Source: PALSA-926 sp964476835
GTDB taxonomy: Bacteria > Pseudomonadota > Alphaproteobacteria > Micavibrionales > UBA2020
Reading direction: 5' to 3'
DNA: 64,000 bases
Assembly (NCBI GenBank): GCA_964476835.1
Contig: CAYZCE010000003.1
Coordinates: 37,733 to 101,732 of the forward strand
Below the pieces are notes generated by a model that had not been told where the DNA came from, made no database searches, and saw only the letters and a list, made by a program, of their open reading frames with translations. Shown here piece by piece: positions 15,906-24,302 of this stretch. Position 1 is the first letter of the stretch. Every line of letters starts with the position of its first letter. The position numbers and the translations under genes were made by a program.

Positions 15906-17168
15906 TTACTGGATGGTGCCTGCGGAAACGGCCGTCGGCGGCTTCTGGCGGTCGAGGTCATGGCCGTACATGGCTGCTTCCATGAAGAGCATTTCTTCCT
16001 GCCGGCGATAGAGGTCGTTCATCAGCTGCAGGCGCAACGCGTTGATCGACCCTTGCTCGCGGATGACTTCCTCGGGGCTGTTGATGAGGCGCGCAAGGTA
16101 GTCGGGGTCGCTAAAGCGTTCCTTGGTGATGGCCTGGCGCAGCTCGCTGTAGCTCGGGTTGTCGGAGGCTGCGCTGGCGGGCAGGCCGGCGCCGGTGCGC
16201 ATGGACTTGAACACGCTGCTCAGGCTGGTGTCGGCGGGGACCGAGATGCGCTCCGCCATCATCTGCGCGACGACGTTGTATACCGCGTTGCGGCGCGCGA
16301 TGTCGGCGCGGCGGTCGAGTATCGACTGGTGGCCGGTCGCGGTATCGACGGCGGTGGGCGGGATCGGGTTGTCGGCGGCGGGAGATGCGAATGTGCGCAG
16401 GGCGCCCGAGACCATCGTGACGTTCTCGGGACTGGAGAGGTCGATCGTCTGCACCTGCCCCCACAGCAGGTTGGACATGTCCTTGTTTGCGCCGGGGCGG
16501 GCGCCGGGCGTGGTGCCGCAACCCTGATCGCCGTTGGCGGGGTCGCAGAAGGTGCTGACGTATTCGTCCCACTGCGACTTCATCTCGGCGGCGCGGCCGG
16601 TGGCGGCGGGCGTGCCCTTGGCGTTGCTCATCGTCTTGGCCGCGTCCTTCGTCATGCCGCGGTTGAGCGCGCGGGAGACCTGGTAGGCCTTGGTCTGCTG
16701 CGGCGCGGTGGTGTCGGCCTGGCAGGTGGCGACGCCGGCGGGCAGGTAGCGGTGATAGGCTTCCTGGTTGCGCTTGCGTTTTTTCTGGTTGGTGTCGTTT
16801 TGCTGCATCGCGTCGGTCATCGAGCCGATCTGGCGCGTCTGGTCGACCTGCGCGACGGAGAGCTGGCGCGTCATCGTCTTCATCGAGGGGAACAGGCGGT
16901 TGTCCCACCAGTCCTGCAACCACGAGCGGATGTTGGAATCGAATTCGTCGAGGCGCGCCTTCATTTCATAGGTCGCGGTGTTGGTCAGGTCCTGCTTGGC
17001 GAAGTTCTCGACCTCGCTGATGTAGTCGTTGAGCGAATCCTCGTTGTCCTGCGCGGCGTTCTGGATGGCGTTGCTGGCGCTGCCGACGTTTTCGCACTGC
17101 GCGAAGGCAGGCGATGCCGCCGCCGTCAGCGTTGCGAGGAGGAAGAGGAGGGCAACTTGTTTTTTCAT
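15906..17168 (-). CDS. Exported T4BSS-linked paralogue A of four
   Basis: 420 residues with a Sec signal peptide (MKKQVALLFLLATLTAAASPAFA-QC). It shares with the three upstream genes a Cys right after cleavage, a helical region with WLQDWWDNRLFPSM--M--QL, a TCQ-DT motif, FCDP----GC, IPPTAV, DRR---AR, and a late DNPSYSELRQAITKERF-DP-Y block. It is the last and most divergent of the tandem array. I do not recognise the family. Its position between two Dot/Icm blocks suggests a periplasmic or surface part of that system (inference). Confidence 0.75.
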   Translation of the reverse strand: MKKQVALLFLLATLTAAASPAFAQCENVGSASNAIQNAAQDNEDSLNDYISEVENFAKQDLTNTATYEMKARLDEFDSNIRSWLQDWWDNRLFPSMKTMTRQLSVAQVDQTRQIGSMTDAMQQNDTNQKKRKRNQEAYHRYLPAGVATCQADTTAPQQTKAYQVSRALNRGMTKDAAKTMSNAKGTPAATGRAAEMKSQWDEYVSTFCDPANGDQGCGTTPGARPGANKDMSNLLWGQVQTIDLSSPENVTMVSGALRTFASPAADNPIPPTAVDTATGHQSILDRRADIARRNAVYNVVAQMMAERISVPADTSLSSVFKSMRTGAGLPASAASDNPSYSELRQAITKERFSDPDYLARLINSPEEVIREQGSINALRLQLMNDLYRRQEEMLFMEAAMYGHDLDRQKPPTAVSAGTIQ

Positions 17169-17178
17169 GCCATCCCCC

Positions 17179-18489
17179 TTATTGCACCGGCGCGGTGTTG
17201 AGGCTGCCGCCGCGGCCGGCGCCGAGCTTTTCCAGCATGTTCGAGGTCTCGATCGCGTAAGCCGTCGAGATCTTTTCCTGCTTGGCGATCATGTCGTAGA
17301 GCATCACCAGCGCGTAGGCCTTGAGGTAGAGTTCCTTCTGCGTCATCGTCGCGGGGCGGTCGCCCAGCTCGACATAGTAGCCGGGATCCCACAACTGCTC
17401 GACGATGGCGGCGCGGATTTCGCGGTGGCTCGGCGTATGCGAGGCGAATTGCGCGGTATGCGGTGCCAGCACCTTGTCGCGCATGTCGTAGATGTCGTCG
17501 TTCTTCTCGCCGGGCGCGCGCTCGGCGACCACGCCGGCGGCCAGCGCACTGACCGAGTCCATCTGGGCCGCGTATTCGCGGTTCTTCTGGCGCTGCTGCA
17601 GGCCGGCATTGGAATTGACGGCCGAGGGCGGGATGATCGCCGGCGCCTCGTATCCCGTGATGTTGAACAGCAGCTGGTTGACCGCCGTGTTGGTGTCGGC
17701 GTTGGTCATGTCGATGGTGTCGTGGCCGAAGACTGTCTTGCTCGGCTGCACGTCGGCGCCGACCATCGTGCCGGGCGTGGTGCAGCCGGCATGGCCGGCG
17801 TTCTGCGTCGGGTCGCAGAACTTGGACTTGTAAATGTCGATGCGCGCCTTTTGCAGCGTCTGCGGGCCGCCGCCGGCCGGCGAGTTCTTCGAGGCCTGGC
17901 CGATCTTGTTGAAGTCGAGCGCATAGCCCGTCGTCAGGGCACGGCTGACGTAAGCGCTGTTGCCGAGCGATTTCGCGACGGTGTCGAACTGGCAGGTCTG
18001 GTTGCTCGGCTGGTAGGTCTTGACGGCCTCGTATTCCTGCTGCAAACGCTGGCGCGTCGCGGCCTGCGCGTTGTCGCCGTCCATGTCGCTTTCGCGCTGG
18101 CGGCTCTGGTCGATGACGCTGCTGTGCAGCTGCTGGATCATCGTCTGCAGCGCGGGCAGGGCGTCCTTATCGGTGCTGCCGTCGGAATTCTGCTTGTTGC
18201 CGAGGTTGTTCCACCACCAGTCGAGCTTGCCGATGATGTTCTGGTCGCTCTTGTCGAGTAGGTCGAGCAAGGTCTTGGTGGTCGTGCCCGTGCTGCCGTC
18301 GGCGAAGGAGGTGATCAGCTCTTTCAGCGTCTGCGTCATGGCTTCCACGGTCGCTTTTTCCGTCGCCTGGCAGGCGGAAGCGACGCCGCTCGCGCCGATG
18401 TCGCACTGCGCGCGCGCGGGCGACGGGACGAGCAACAAGGACAAGGCGAAGGCCGCGGCGGCGGAGAGGAGAATGTTTTTCTTCATCAT
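17179..18489 (-). CDS. Exported T4BSS-linked paralogue B of four
   Basis: 436 residues with signal peptide (LLSAAAAFALSLLLVPSPARA-QC). Shared motifs: LDWWWNNLG, TCQFDT, FCDPTQNAGHAGCTTPG, VFG-DTIDMTN, IIPPSAVN, and SHREIRAAIVEQLWDPGYY. Eleven-base spacing upstream and ten downstream place it in one transcript with its paralogues. The FCDP and GC cysteines probably form disulfides in the periplasm, fitting the DsbC-like gene found in the other block (inference). Confidence 0.75.
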   Translation of the reverse strand: MMKKNILLSAAAAFALSLLLVPSPARAQCDIGASGVASACQATEKATVEAMTQTLKELITSFADGSTGTTTKTLLDLLDKSDQNIIGKLDWWWNNLGNKQNSDGSTDKDALPALQTMIQQLHSSVIDQSRQRESDMDGDNAQAATRQRLQQEYEAVKTYQPSNQTCQFDTVAKSLGNSAYVSRALTTGYALDFNKIGQASKNSPAGGGPQTLQKARIDIYKSKFCDPTQNAGHAGCTTPGTMVGADVQPSKTVFGHDTIDMTNADTNTAVNQLLFNITGYEAPAIIPPSAVNSNAGLQQRQKNREYAAQMDSVSALAAGVVAERAPGEKNDDIYDMRDKVLAPHTAQFASHTPSHREIRAAIVEQLWDPGYYVELGDRPATMTQKELYLKAYALVMLYDMIAKQEKISTAYAIETSNMLEKLGAGRGGSLNTAPVQ

Positions 18490-18499
18490 GCCATCCTCC

Positions 18500-19834
18500 T
18501 TACTGCACCGGCGCGCGGCTGGCCGCGTTGATTGTGCGGGATTCTTCCTGGTCGGCCATCATCGAGACTTGCACCGAGAGCACCAGCGCGGTGCGTTCCA
18601 GCAGCTCGTAATAATCGCGCAGCTGCATGAGGTAATAGGCATTGAGCGTCAGCTTTTCCATCTCCGCGCCCGCGGCGTCGCCGATCTGGCCGTCGGCGTA
18701 TTTGCCGGTGTTGAAGCGGTCGATCGTCTCGGCGTGCATGATTTCTTTATAAGACGGGTTGTCGGAGAGGTCGGTCGTCGGCGCGCCGGATTCCGCGCGC
18801 AGCGCCTTGACCCATTCGCCCATGTTGCTGCCCGGCATGCGCCAGCTGGTGATGAGGCCCATGACGGAGCGCGCCGCCGCGTAGCGCGCGAGGTAGGAGC
18901 GGCGGTCGAGCATGTTTTGCTGGCCGCCCGCGCTCTTGAGCGCGCCTTTCGACATCGGGTCGGCCGAGGGCACGCCGGAGAGGTTGTTGTTGATCGTCTC
19001 GACCGTGGTTTCCATCTTGGGGTCGGTGACGTCGATGGTCAGCTGCTCGGTGATGAACTTCGTCGGCTGGGTGTCGGCGTTGACGTATTTGGGGTCGGCG
19101 CCGGAAGGGCAGGCGTTTTGGCCGCCGTTGCCGTCGGGGTCGCAGAAAATCTGCTTGTAGTCGTCGTAGCGTTTGCGCTCGGCGTCGAGCGCGCCGGTCG
19201 CGCCCGGCGTGCCTTTGGTATTAAGGCCGGTCTTGAGCCCGCTGACTTCCCACGCGCCGCGCATGGTGCGCGAGAACGCGGCTGCGCGGCCCTGCCCGCC
19301 CGCCACCGTGGCGTCGCCGCAGACGTTGGGCGGGATGACGGTCTGGCGCTTCGCCTCGATGTCGCTGGCGGCCATCGTGCTCTCGGCCTTGACGACGGTT
19401 TCGGCGTCGGCGGCGGATTGCAGCACGCGCGACTGGTCGGCCGTCGCGGCGGTCATCTGGTCGGTGGCGCTTTGCAGGGCGGGGTTGAAGTTCTTGGCCC
19501 ACATGTTCTTCCACCAGCTGATGATGTCGAGCTCGGTCTGGTTGAGGCGCTCGAGAAGCTTCTTCATCATCTCGTCGTCCTTGTCGCTCATGTGCTTGAC
19601 GACGTCCTTGGCGGATTGCTTCAGGTTGTCCTTCAGCTTCTTGAGGTCCTGCTCGACCGTGTTGGCGGTGCCGGGGCTGTCGCAGACCGGGTCGCAGATC
19701 CATTCGCTGCCCGAGATGGAGGACGAGGAATTCACGTTGACGCTGTCGCCGCCGCCCGTCTGCGCCTGCGCGGGCGCGGCGGCCAGCGCGAGCAGGAGGA
19801 CGGAAGCGAGGATGATGAAACGGGGCTGCGTCAT
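18500..19834 (-). CDS. Exported T4BSS-linked paralogue C of four
   Basis: 444 residues with signal peptide (FIILASVLLLALAAAPAQA-QT). After a Ser/Asn-rich start come CDPVCDS, the W-rich helical block IISWWKNMWAKNFNPAL, VCGDATVAGG, FCDPDGNGGQNACPSG, LTIDVTDP, DRRSYLARYAAAR and DNPSYKEIMHAETIDRFNTGKYA. The IPP motif of its relatives is replaced by MSKGAL. Its start overlaps the end of paralogue D by four bases (ATGA). Family not recognised. Confidence 0.75.
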   Translation of the reverse strand: MTQPRFIILASVLLLALAAAPAQAQTGGGDSVNVNSSSSISGSEWICDPVCDSPGTANTVEQDLKKLKDNLKQSAKDVVKHMSDKDDEMMKKLLERLNQTELDIISWWKNMWAKNFNPALQSATDQMTAATADQSRVLQSAADAETVVKAESTMAASDIEAKRQTVIPPNVCGDATVAGGQGRAAAFSRTMRGAWEVSGLKTGLNTKGTPGATGALDAERKRYDDYKQIFCDPDGNGGQNACPSGADPKYVNADTQPTKFITEQLTIDVTDPKMETTVETINNNLSGVPSADPMSKGALKSAGGQQNMLDRRSYLARYAAARSVMGLITSWRMPGSNMGEWVKALRAESGAPTTDLSDNPSYKEIMHAETIDRFNTGKYADGQIGDAAGAEMEKLTLNAYYLMQLRDYYELLERTALVLSVQVSMMADQEESRTINAASRAPVQ

Positions 19835-21147
19835 CGCGTGGTCGCCCCCATCGCGGCGGTGCCGGATTTCTTGTCGCGCCTGACTTCGTCGCCGACCTGG
19901 GCCGCGAGCATCATCGACCAGCGGTCCATGAGGTCGAGCTGGTCGCTCATCTGCATCAGCTGGAATGCGGTCTGGGTGATCATTTCGCGCTGGTTGTTCT
20001 CCGGCTCGTCGATCTGGCTGGAGGCGTATTTACCGGTACGGAAGCGCTCGCTCATCATCGCCTGCATGATCTCGTTCTCGCTCGGCTTGTCGGAGATGAG
20101 GCTGGCGGGGATGCCGGCTTCCTCGCGCATCGCGCCGACGAAATCCTTGAGCTTGGACGAGCCGGGCACGCGGCGCGCGACGATATAATAAAGGCTGTCG
20201 TAAACCGTCTGGCGCTTGGCGGTATAGGCCTGGCCCGCCAGCTGCGCGCGCTGGCCGTCCTGGCTGTTGACCGCGTTGGGCGGAATGGGCTGGCGCACGA
20301 AAGGCTCCGCGACGTTGGTGAGCAGGTCGTCGACGGTCTGCTTGGTGTTGGCGTCGGTGACGTCGATCGTCTCGCGGCCGAAGACGGTGCCGGCGACGTC
20401 GACGTCCTGCCCGGCATAAGTGCCGCTGGTCGTGCAGCCGGCGTGGCCATTGTTGTCGTCCTTGTCGCAGTAGCGCGATTTATAATCGTCCCAGCGGTCC
20501 TTCATGTCGGCGGCAGGACCTGCGGCGGCGGAGATCGGGTTGCCGTAGGCGTCCTTCGTCGCGTTCGACGAGCGCGCCGCGCGTTCCGACGGCGCGGCGG
20601 AGCCGTAGGCCTGGCGGATGGTGTGGGCGGTCGTCATGCCGCCCGCGACGGTCGCGGTCTGGCAGGTGCTTTCGCTCGGGCGTTGCTCGCGCTGGCTGTC
20701 GATCTCGCTCTGCGCGAGGGCGGAGACGTCGCGGTTGGCGTTGGCGGCGTCGCGGATCGAGGCGAGCTGGCGTTCCTGGTCGGGCGTCAGGGCGGTCAGC
20801 TGGTCGGTCATCTCTTTCATCCCCGGTTCCATGCTCTTGAGCCAGAACTGGTCGATCCAGTCGGTGATGTGGTCGGTGACGTTGTCGCCGCCGTTGGTGT
20901 CGGGGCCGATCTTCAGCGTGATTTCTTCCTGGAAGTTCTCATACGCCTCTGAGATATAGGCGGAGATATAGCCTTGCGCTTCCTCGATCGCGGCGGTCAC
21001 GGTGCCGCAGAGCGACCCGATGGCGCCGGTGAAGGACCCGCTCGCGATACAAGGGCCTTCGGGGCAGTCCGCGCGGGCGGCGGTCGGCGCGCCCAGCAGG
21101 AAGGCCAGCGCCAGCGCCATCAATAATTTTTTCGCCGTATCCTGCAT
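19831..21147 (-). CDS. Exported T4BSS-linked paralogue D of four
   Basis: 438 residues with signal peptide (LLMALALAFLLGAPTAARA-DC). Shared motifs: ITDWIDQFWLKSMEPGM-EMTDQL, STCQTATVAGG, YCDKDDNNGHAGCTTSG, VFGRETIDVTD, PIPPNAVNSQDGQRA and KPSENEIMQAMMSERFRTGKYASSQID. It is the first gene of the tandem operon and closest to paralogue C. The 109-base AT-rich gap after the TcpQ-like gene (21148-21256) may hold the operon promoter. Confidence 0.75.
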   Translation of the reverse strand: MQDTAKKLLMALALAFLLGAPTAARADCPEGPCIASGSFTGAIGSLCGTVTAAIEEAQGYISAYISEAYENFQEEITLKIGPDTNGGDNVTDHITDWIDQFWLKSMEPGMKEMTDQLTALTPDQERQLASIRDAANANRDVSALAQSEIDSQREQRPSESTCQTATVAGGMTTAHTIRQAYGSAAPSERAARSSNATKDAYGNPISAAAGPAADMKDRWDDYKSRYCDKDDNNGHAGCTTSGTYAGQDVDVAGTVFGRETIDVTDANTKQTVDDLLTNVAEPFVRQPIPPNAVNSQDGQRAQLAGQAYTAKRQTVYDSLYYIVARRVPGSSKLKDFVGAMREEAGIPASLISDKPSENEIMQAMMSERFRTGKYASSQIDEPENNQREMITQTAFQLMQMSDQLDLMDRWSMMLAAQVGDEVRRDKKSGTAAMGATTR

Positions 21148-21256
21148 CCGCTTGCGACTCTTCCCCCGTCGAAACGACCTGACCTTATATCCTCAATTTT
21201 ATCACACTATTTAGATAAATATGAGACTTTTTAATAAAGGCTTTTATATCAGACTC

Positions 21257-22813
21257 TTAGTTATGGAGCGCATAGACGTTGATAATGAGCACGTCGCGAC
21301 CGCCCTGAACGTGGTGGAGTTCACCATAAGGCTGCGGACGCGCCGACTTCATGGCGTTAAGCAGGCCGCCGACGGCTTCCTGGAAGGAGCCGCCGTAAGA
21401 GACGTCCTTGGTCAGGCGGTAATCGTAGTCAGTCGACCAGTAAAGGTCGACGCCGGCCTGGGCCGCCCACTTTTCGAGAGTGTCCTTGAGGGAGGCATCA
21501 CGGCTTGCGATCCATGCGGCGGGTACCGGGGCGGCAGGTGCTGCGGCGACCGGTTGCGGCGCTGCGGCCTTGGGCGCGGGGGCGATTTCCTCGGGGAAGG
21601 CGTTGCTGACGCGCACGGTGTGGTTGTCGACGTAGAACGCGAGGTTCTTCGGCGCCAGCATCGCGCCGAGCACTTCCTTCCACGGCTTGCCACCCTGCCA
21701 CGAGACGGAAGCGTTCTTGTTCACGTTGGCGTCGAATGCCGGTTGGTAGCCTTGGGGCACGACCTGGTCGACCGCAACGGGGAGCGGCAGGTTGGAGCCG
21801 AAACCGGAGACGATGCTGTTGTTGGTGTCCTGCATCGGCGCCGGTGCGGGAGCGGGCGCAGCAACGGGAGCCGGTGCGGGCGCCGCGGCTTGCGGCGTCA
21901 AGGCGATCGGCGCGTTGGAAGCGGCGACAGGTGCAGGCGCGGCAGACTTGGCAGCCAGCACCACAGGCGCGGGCAGCGGCGCGGCCTCAACAGCCTCGAC
22001 CTTTTCCGCGGGGATGGGCGGCGCTTCAGGCGCAATGGGGGTGGGCGCCGGCTTTGCAGCAGGCGCGGCTGCAACTGCAGGTGCGGCGGGTATCGGAGCG
22101 GGTGCTGCGCTTGCGGTTTCTTCCTTCTTCTTGCCGGCGAAGAAGTCATGCATGCGGTCGAACCAGTCGCGATGGCCGGGGTTGACGTCGCGGCGCGACG
22201 CGACCGAGCCGCGGCGGCCGGTATGGCGCATGATGGGCGGTTCGTCTTCGCCGATGACGGTGTCGTCGAATGCAAGGTCGCTGGCGCGCGCGGCGGGCTT
22301 CGCGGGCGTCACTTTGGGCGCGACGGGTGCGGGTGCTGCGGCTTGAACGGGTGCGGGCGCCGGTGCAGGCGCCGTCGCTGCCGGCGCGATCGCGATGACA
22401 TTCTTGTTCAGCGTATAGCTCAGCTTGCGCGTGGCGAGCATGTCGGCAAGCGTCTGCGGCCATGCCTTGCCGCCCTGCCACGACACGGTCGCGCCCGGAT
22501 CGACGCCGGGCATGAAGGAAAGCTGGTAGCCTGCAGGCACGACTTGCTGCAGCGCGACGACCAGCGGCAGGTCGGTGCCGAAGCCGGTCAGCGCGGGGGC
22601 AGGGGTTGCCGCAACGGGTGCGGGCGCGGCAGCGGGCGCCGGGGCGGCGGCTGCGTTCTGCAGCACATCCTGCGTCGTGATGACGGGCGTCTTGTTGGGC
22701 GCTTTCCACTCAAAACCGGCGACGCCGTCCTGCGACGCGGCGGTCATCAGGATCCCGCTTACGGCCAGCGCGGCGAAACCGGCGGCGCCCTTCTTGAAAA
22801 TCTTTTTTGTCAT
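21257..22813 (-). CDS. PilL/TcpQ-domain exported protein
   Basis: 518 residues from the ATG at 22813 (GAGGGA upstream); an ATG at 22828 that overlaps the icmT stop is the alternative. After a signal peptide there are two copies of a secretin-N-like domain: TGFGTDLPLVVALQQVVPAG...VSWQGGKAW and SGFGSNLPLPVAVDQVVPQG...VSWQGGKPW. They are separated by long Ala/Pro-rich linkers. The C-terminus is a TcpQ domain (LKDTLEKWAAQAGVDLYWSTDYDYRL). Such proteins accompany pilus secretins and IncI PilL; here one sits in the DotDCB-IcmT operon, probably as an outer-membrane or peptidoglycan-linked accessory. Confidence 0.75.
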   Translation of the reverse strand: MTKKIFKKGAAGFAALAVSGILMTAASQDGVAGFEWKAPNKTPVITTQDVLQNAAAAPAPAAAPAPVAATPAPALTGFGTDLPLVVALQQVVPAGYQLSFMPGVDPGATVSWQGGKAWPQTLADMLATRKLSYTLNKNVIAIAPAATAPAPAPAPVQAAAPAPVAPKVTPAKPAARASDLAFDDTVIGEDEPPIMRHTGRRGSVASRRDVNPGHRDWFDRMHDFFAGKKKEETASAAPAPIPAAPAVAAAPAAKPAPTPIAPEAPPIPAEKVEAVEAAPLPAPVVLAAKSAAPAPVAASNAPIALTPQAAAPAPAPVAAPAPAPAPMQDTNNSIVSGFGSNLPLPVAVDQVVPQGYQPAFDANVNKNASVSWQGGKPWKEVLGAMLAPKNLAFYVDNHTVRVSNAFPEEIAPAPKAAAPQPVAAAPAAPVPAAWIASRDASLKDTLEKWAAQAGVDLYWSTDYDYRLTKDVSYGGSFQEAVGGLLNAMKSARPQPYGELHHVQGGRDVLIINVYALHN

Positions 22814-22827
22814 CGCTTGGTCCCTCA

Positions 22828-23124
22828 TCAGTTCGAGCCCGTGTCGATCATCTTGCGCTTGCGCGATGGCTGCCACGCGGGGCGGTATTTGCCGCCGAAC
22901 CACAGGCGCAACGCGCGCATGGCGGCGGAGAACGACAGGCCTTTGCGTTCCAGCATCCAGAAGATCATGAGAACGACCCCCATCAGCCCGAGCGTCCACA
23001 CGCGGAAATGCACGAGGACGAGCAGGATGAAGAAGCCCGCGCGCGCGTCGAAGCGGAAGAAGCGCACCGGTTTCATCGTGTTGCGCCAGTGCCAGGTGCG
23101 GACGTTGTCTTCCGGTCCCGCCAT
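22828..23124 (-). CDS. icmT: IcmT/TraK-like Dot/Icm protein
   Basis: 98 residues. WHWRNTMKPVRFFRFDARA, LVHFRVWTL and MLERKGLSFSAAMRALRLWF are the IcmT signature, with a hydrophobic region at about residues 30-52. Legionella IcmT (86 residues) is an inner-membrane protein needed for export; the IncI counterpart is TraK. The start is set by a TGATG overlap with the dotB stop at 23124. The order dotD-dotC-dotB-icmT equals IncI traH-I-J-K, not the Legionella layout, where icmT lies with icmS. Confidence 0.92.
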   Translation of the reverse strand: MAGPEDNVRTWHWRNTMKPVRFFRFDARAGFFILLVLVHFRVWTLGLMGVVLMIFWMLERKGLSFSAAMRALRLWFGGKYRPAWQPSRKRKMIDTGSN

Positions 23125-24302
23125 CAGTGACCGCCGCCTTCGGCGCCCTTGGTGCCTTGCGCGTAGATCAGGTAGAAACGGCGCTCGATCAGGCCGGCTT
23201 CCATCGCTTCCTTGGCGTCTTGTTCCATGGTCTTGCCGTATTTGGGCACCATCTGCATCAGCTCCGCCGGCCACTTGTCGAAGGTGAGGCTGAGCATGTG
23301 CTCGCGGATTTCTTCGGTGAAAGGCATGTATTCGCGCAGCGCCTGGCGGCCGCCGCCGATTTTCGGCACCAGCGTCTGCGTGACGATCAGGCGCACGGTT
23401 TCCATCAGCGAGAAGGCGCGCTCGGATCGCTCCGACGGCTCGAAGGTCGAGACCATGCGTCGGATGGTGGCCGCGACGCCGGTGGTGTGGACGGTTGCGA
23501 AGACAAGGTGACCCGTTTGTCCGGCCTCGATCGCGGCGGAAATGGTTTCGCGGTCGCGGGCCTCGCCGACGAGGATGATTTCAGGCTTGCGGCGCAGCGC
23601 GTTGCGCACGCCGGCGGCGAAGGTCGGCAGGTGGCGCGGGATTTCCGACTGCGCGACGAGCGAGCGGCTCGACGTGATGGTGTCGTAGGTGAATTCGATC
23701 GGCGCTTCGTAGGTCAGCATCTTGCCGCAGCCGTGCGGGCTCTCGATCAGCATGCGGTTGCCGGCGGCAAGCAGCGTCGATTTGCCCGAGCCGGTGGGGC
23801 CGGTGACGAGCACGAGGCCGTTGCGCGGACGCCAGTGCTTGATGATCTCTTCGTTGACCTTGAGCTGCTTCATCGTCGGCGGGGCCGAAGGCAGCGTCCG
23901 CATGGTGATCTGCACGCCGTCGCGGCCGTCGGCCAGGATGGCGGTCATGTTCACGCGGAAGCGGGTGCGCGTGAAGCGGTCGGTCATGATTTCGTACGAC
24001 AAGTCGATGTCCGCGCCGCCCGAGAGGATCGCGAGCGCTTCCGCGCCGTAGAGGCGGCCGATGATCGCGGCCATGTCCGCGCCGTCGAGCTGGCGGTAGG
24101 TGGACGGATAGAGCGTGCCGGACAGTTCGCTATAGACTTGCCGGTTGGTCTGGAAGGTGATGTCGGAGGCGCCCTTCTTGACGCACCACAGGAGGAACGG
24201 GTCGACGTGGGCGTCGGTGAACCTGTCCGGCTCGTTCGGCCAGGTTTCCTTGAGGTCGTCGACCCCCTTCTTGAGGAGGCTTACCGGTCTGCCGGCTTCC
24301 AT
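23124..24302 (-). CDS. dotB: DotB secretion ATPase (VirB11/PilT type)
   Basis: 392 residues, close to the DotB norm. Walker A GPTGSGKST at 168-176, Asp box and Walker B region (PEIILVGEARDRETISAAIEAGQTGH), and the His box (TVHTTGVAATIRRM). DotB is the hexameric cytoplasmic ATPase that docks on DotO and powers assembly or export; the IncI counterpart is TraJ. It overlaps dotC by 22 bases and icmT by one. Confidence 0.95.
   Translation of the reverse strand: MEAGRPVSLLKKGVDDLKETWPNEPDRFTDAHVDPFLLWCVKKGASDITFQTNRQVYSELSGTLYPSTYRQLDGADMAAIIGRLYGAEALAILSGGADIDLSYEIMTDRFTRTRFRVNMTAILADGRDGVQITMRTLPSAPPTMKQLKVNEEIIKHWRPRNGLVLVTGPTGSGKSTLLAAGNRMLIESPHGCGKMLTYEAPIEFTYDTITSSRSLVAQSEIPRHLPTFAAGVRNALRRKPEIILVGEARDRETISAAIEAGQTGHLVFATVHTTGVAATIRRMVSTFEPSERSERAFSLMETVRLIVTQTLVPKIGGGRQALREYMPFTEEIREHMLSLTFDKWPAELMQMVPKYGKTMEQDAKEAMEAGLIERRFYLIYAQGTKGAEGGGH

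Noticed and set aside
15906..21147. The four paralogues as VirB5-like minor pilins
   Set aside because: They are about twice the usual VirB5 length and the shared cysteine and IPP motifs do not fit that family.
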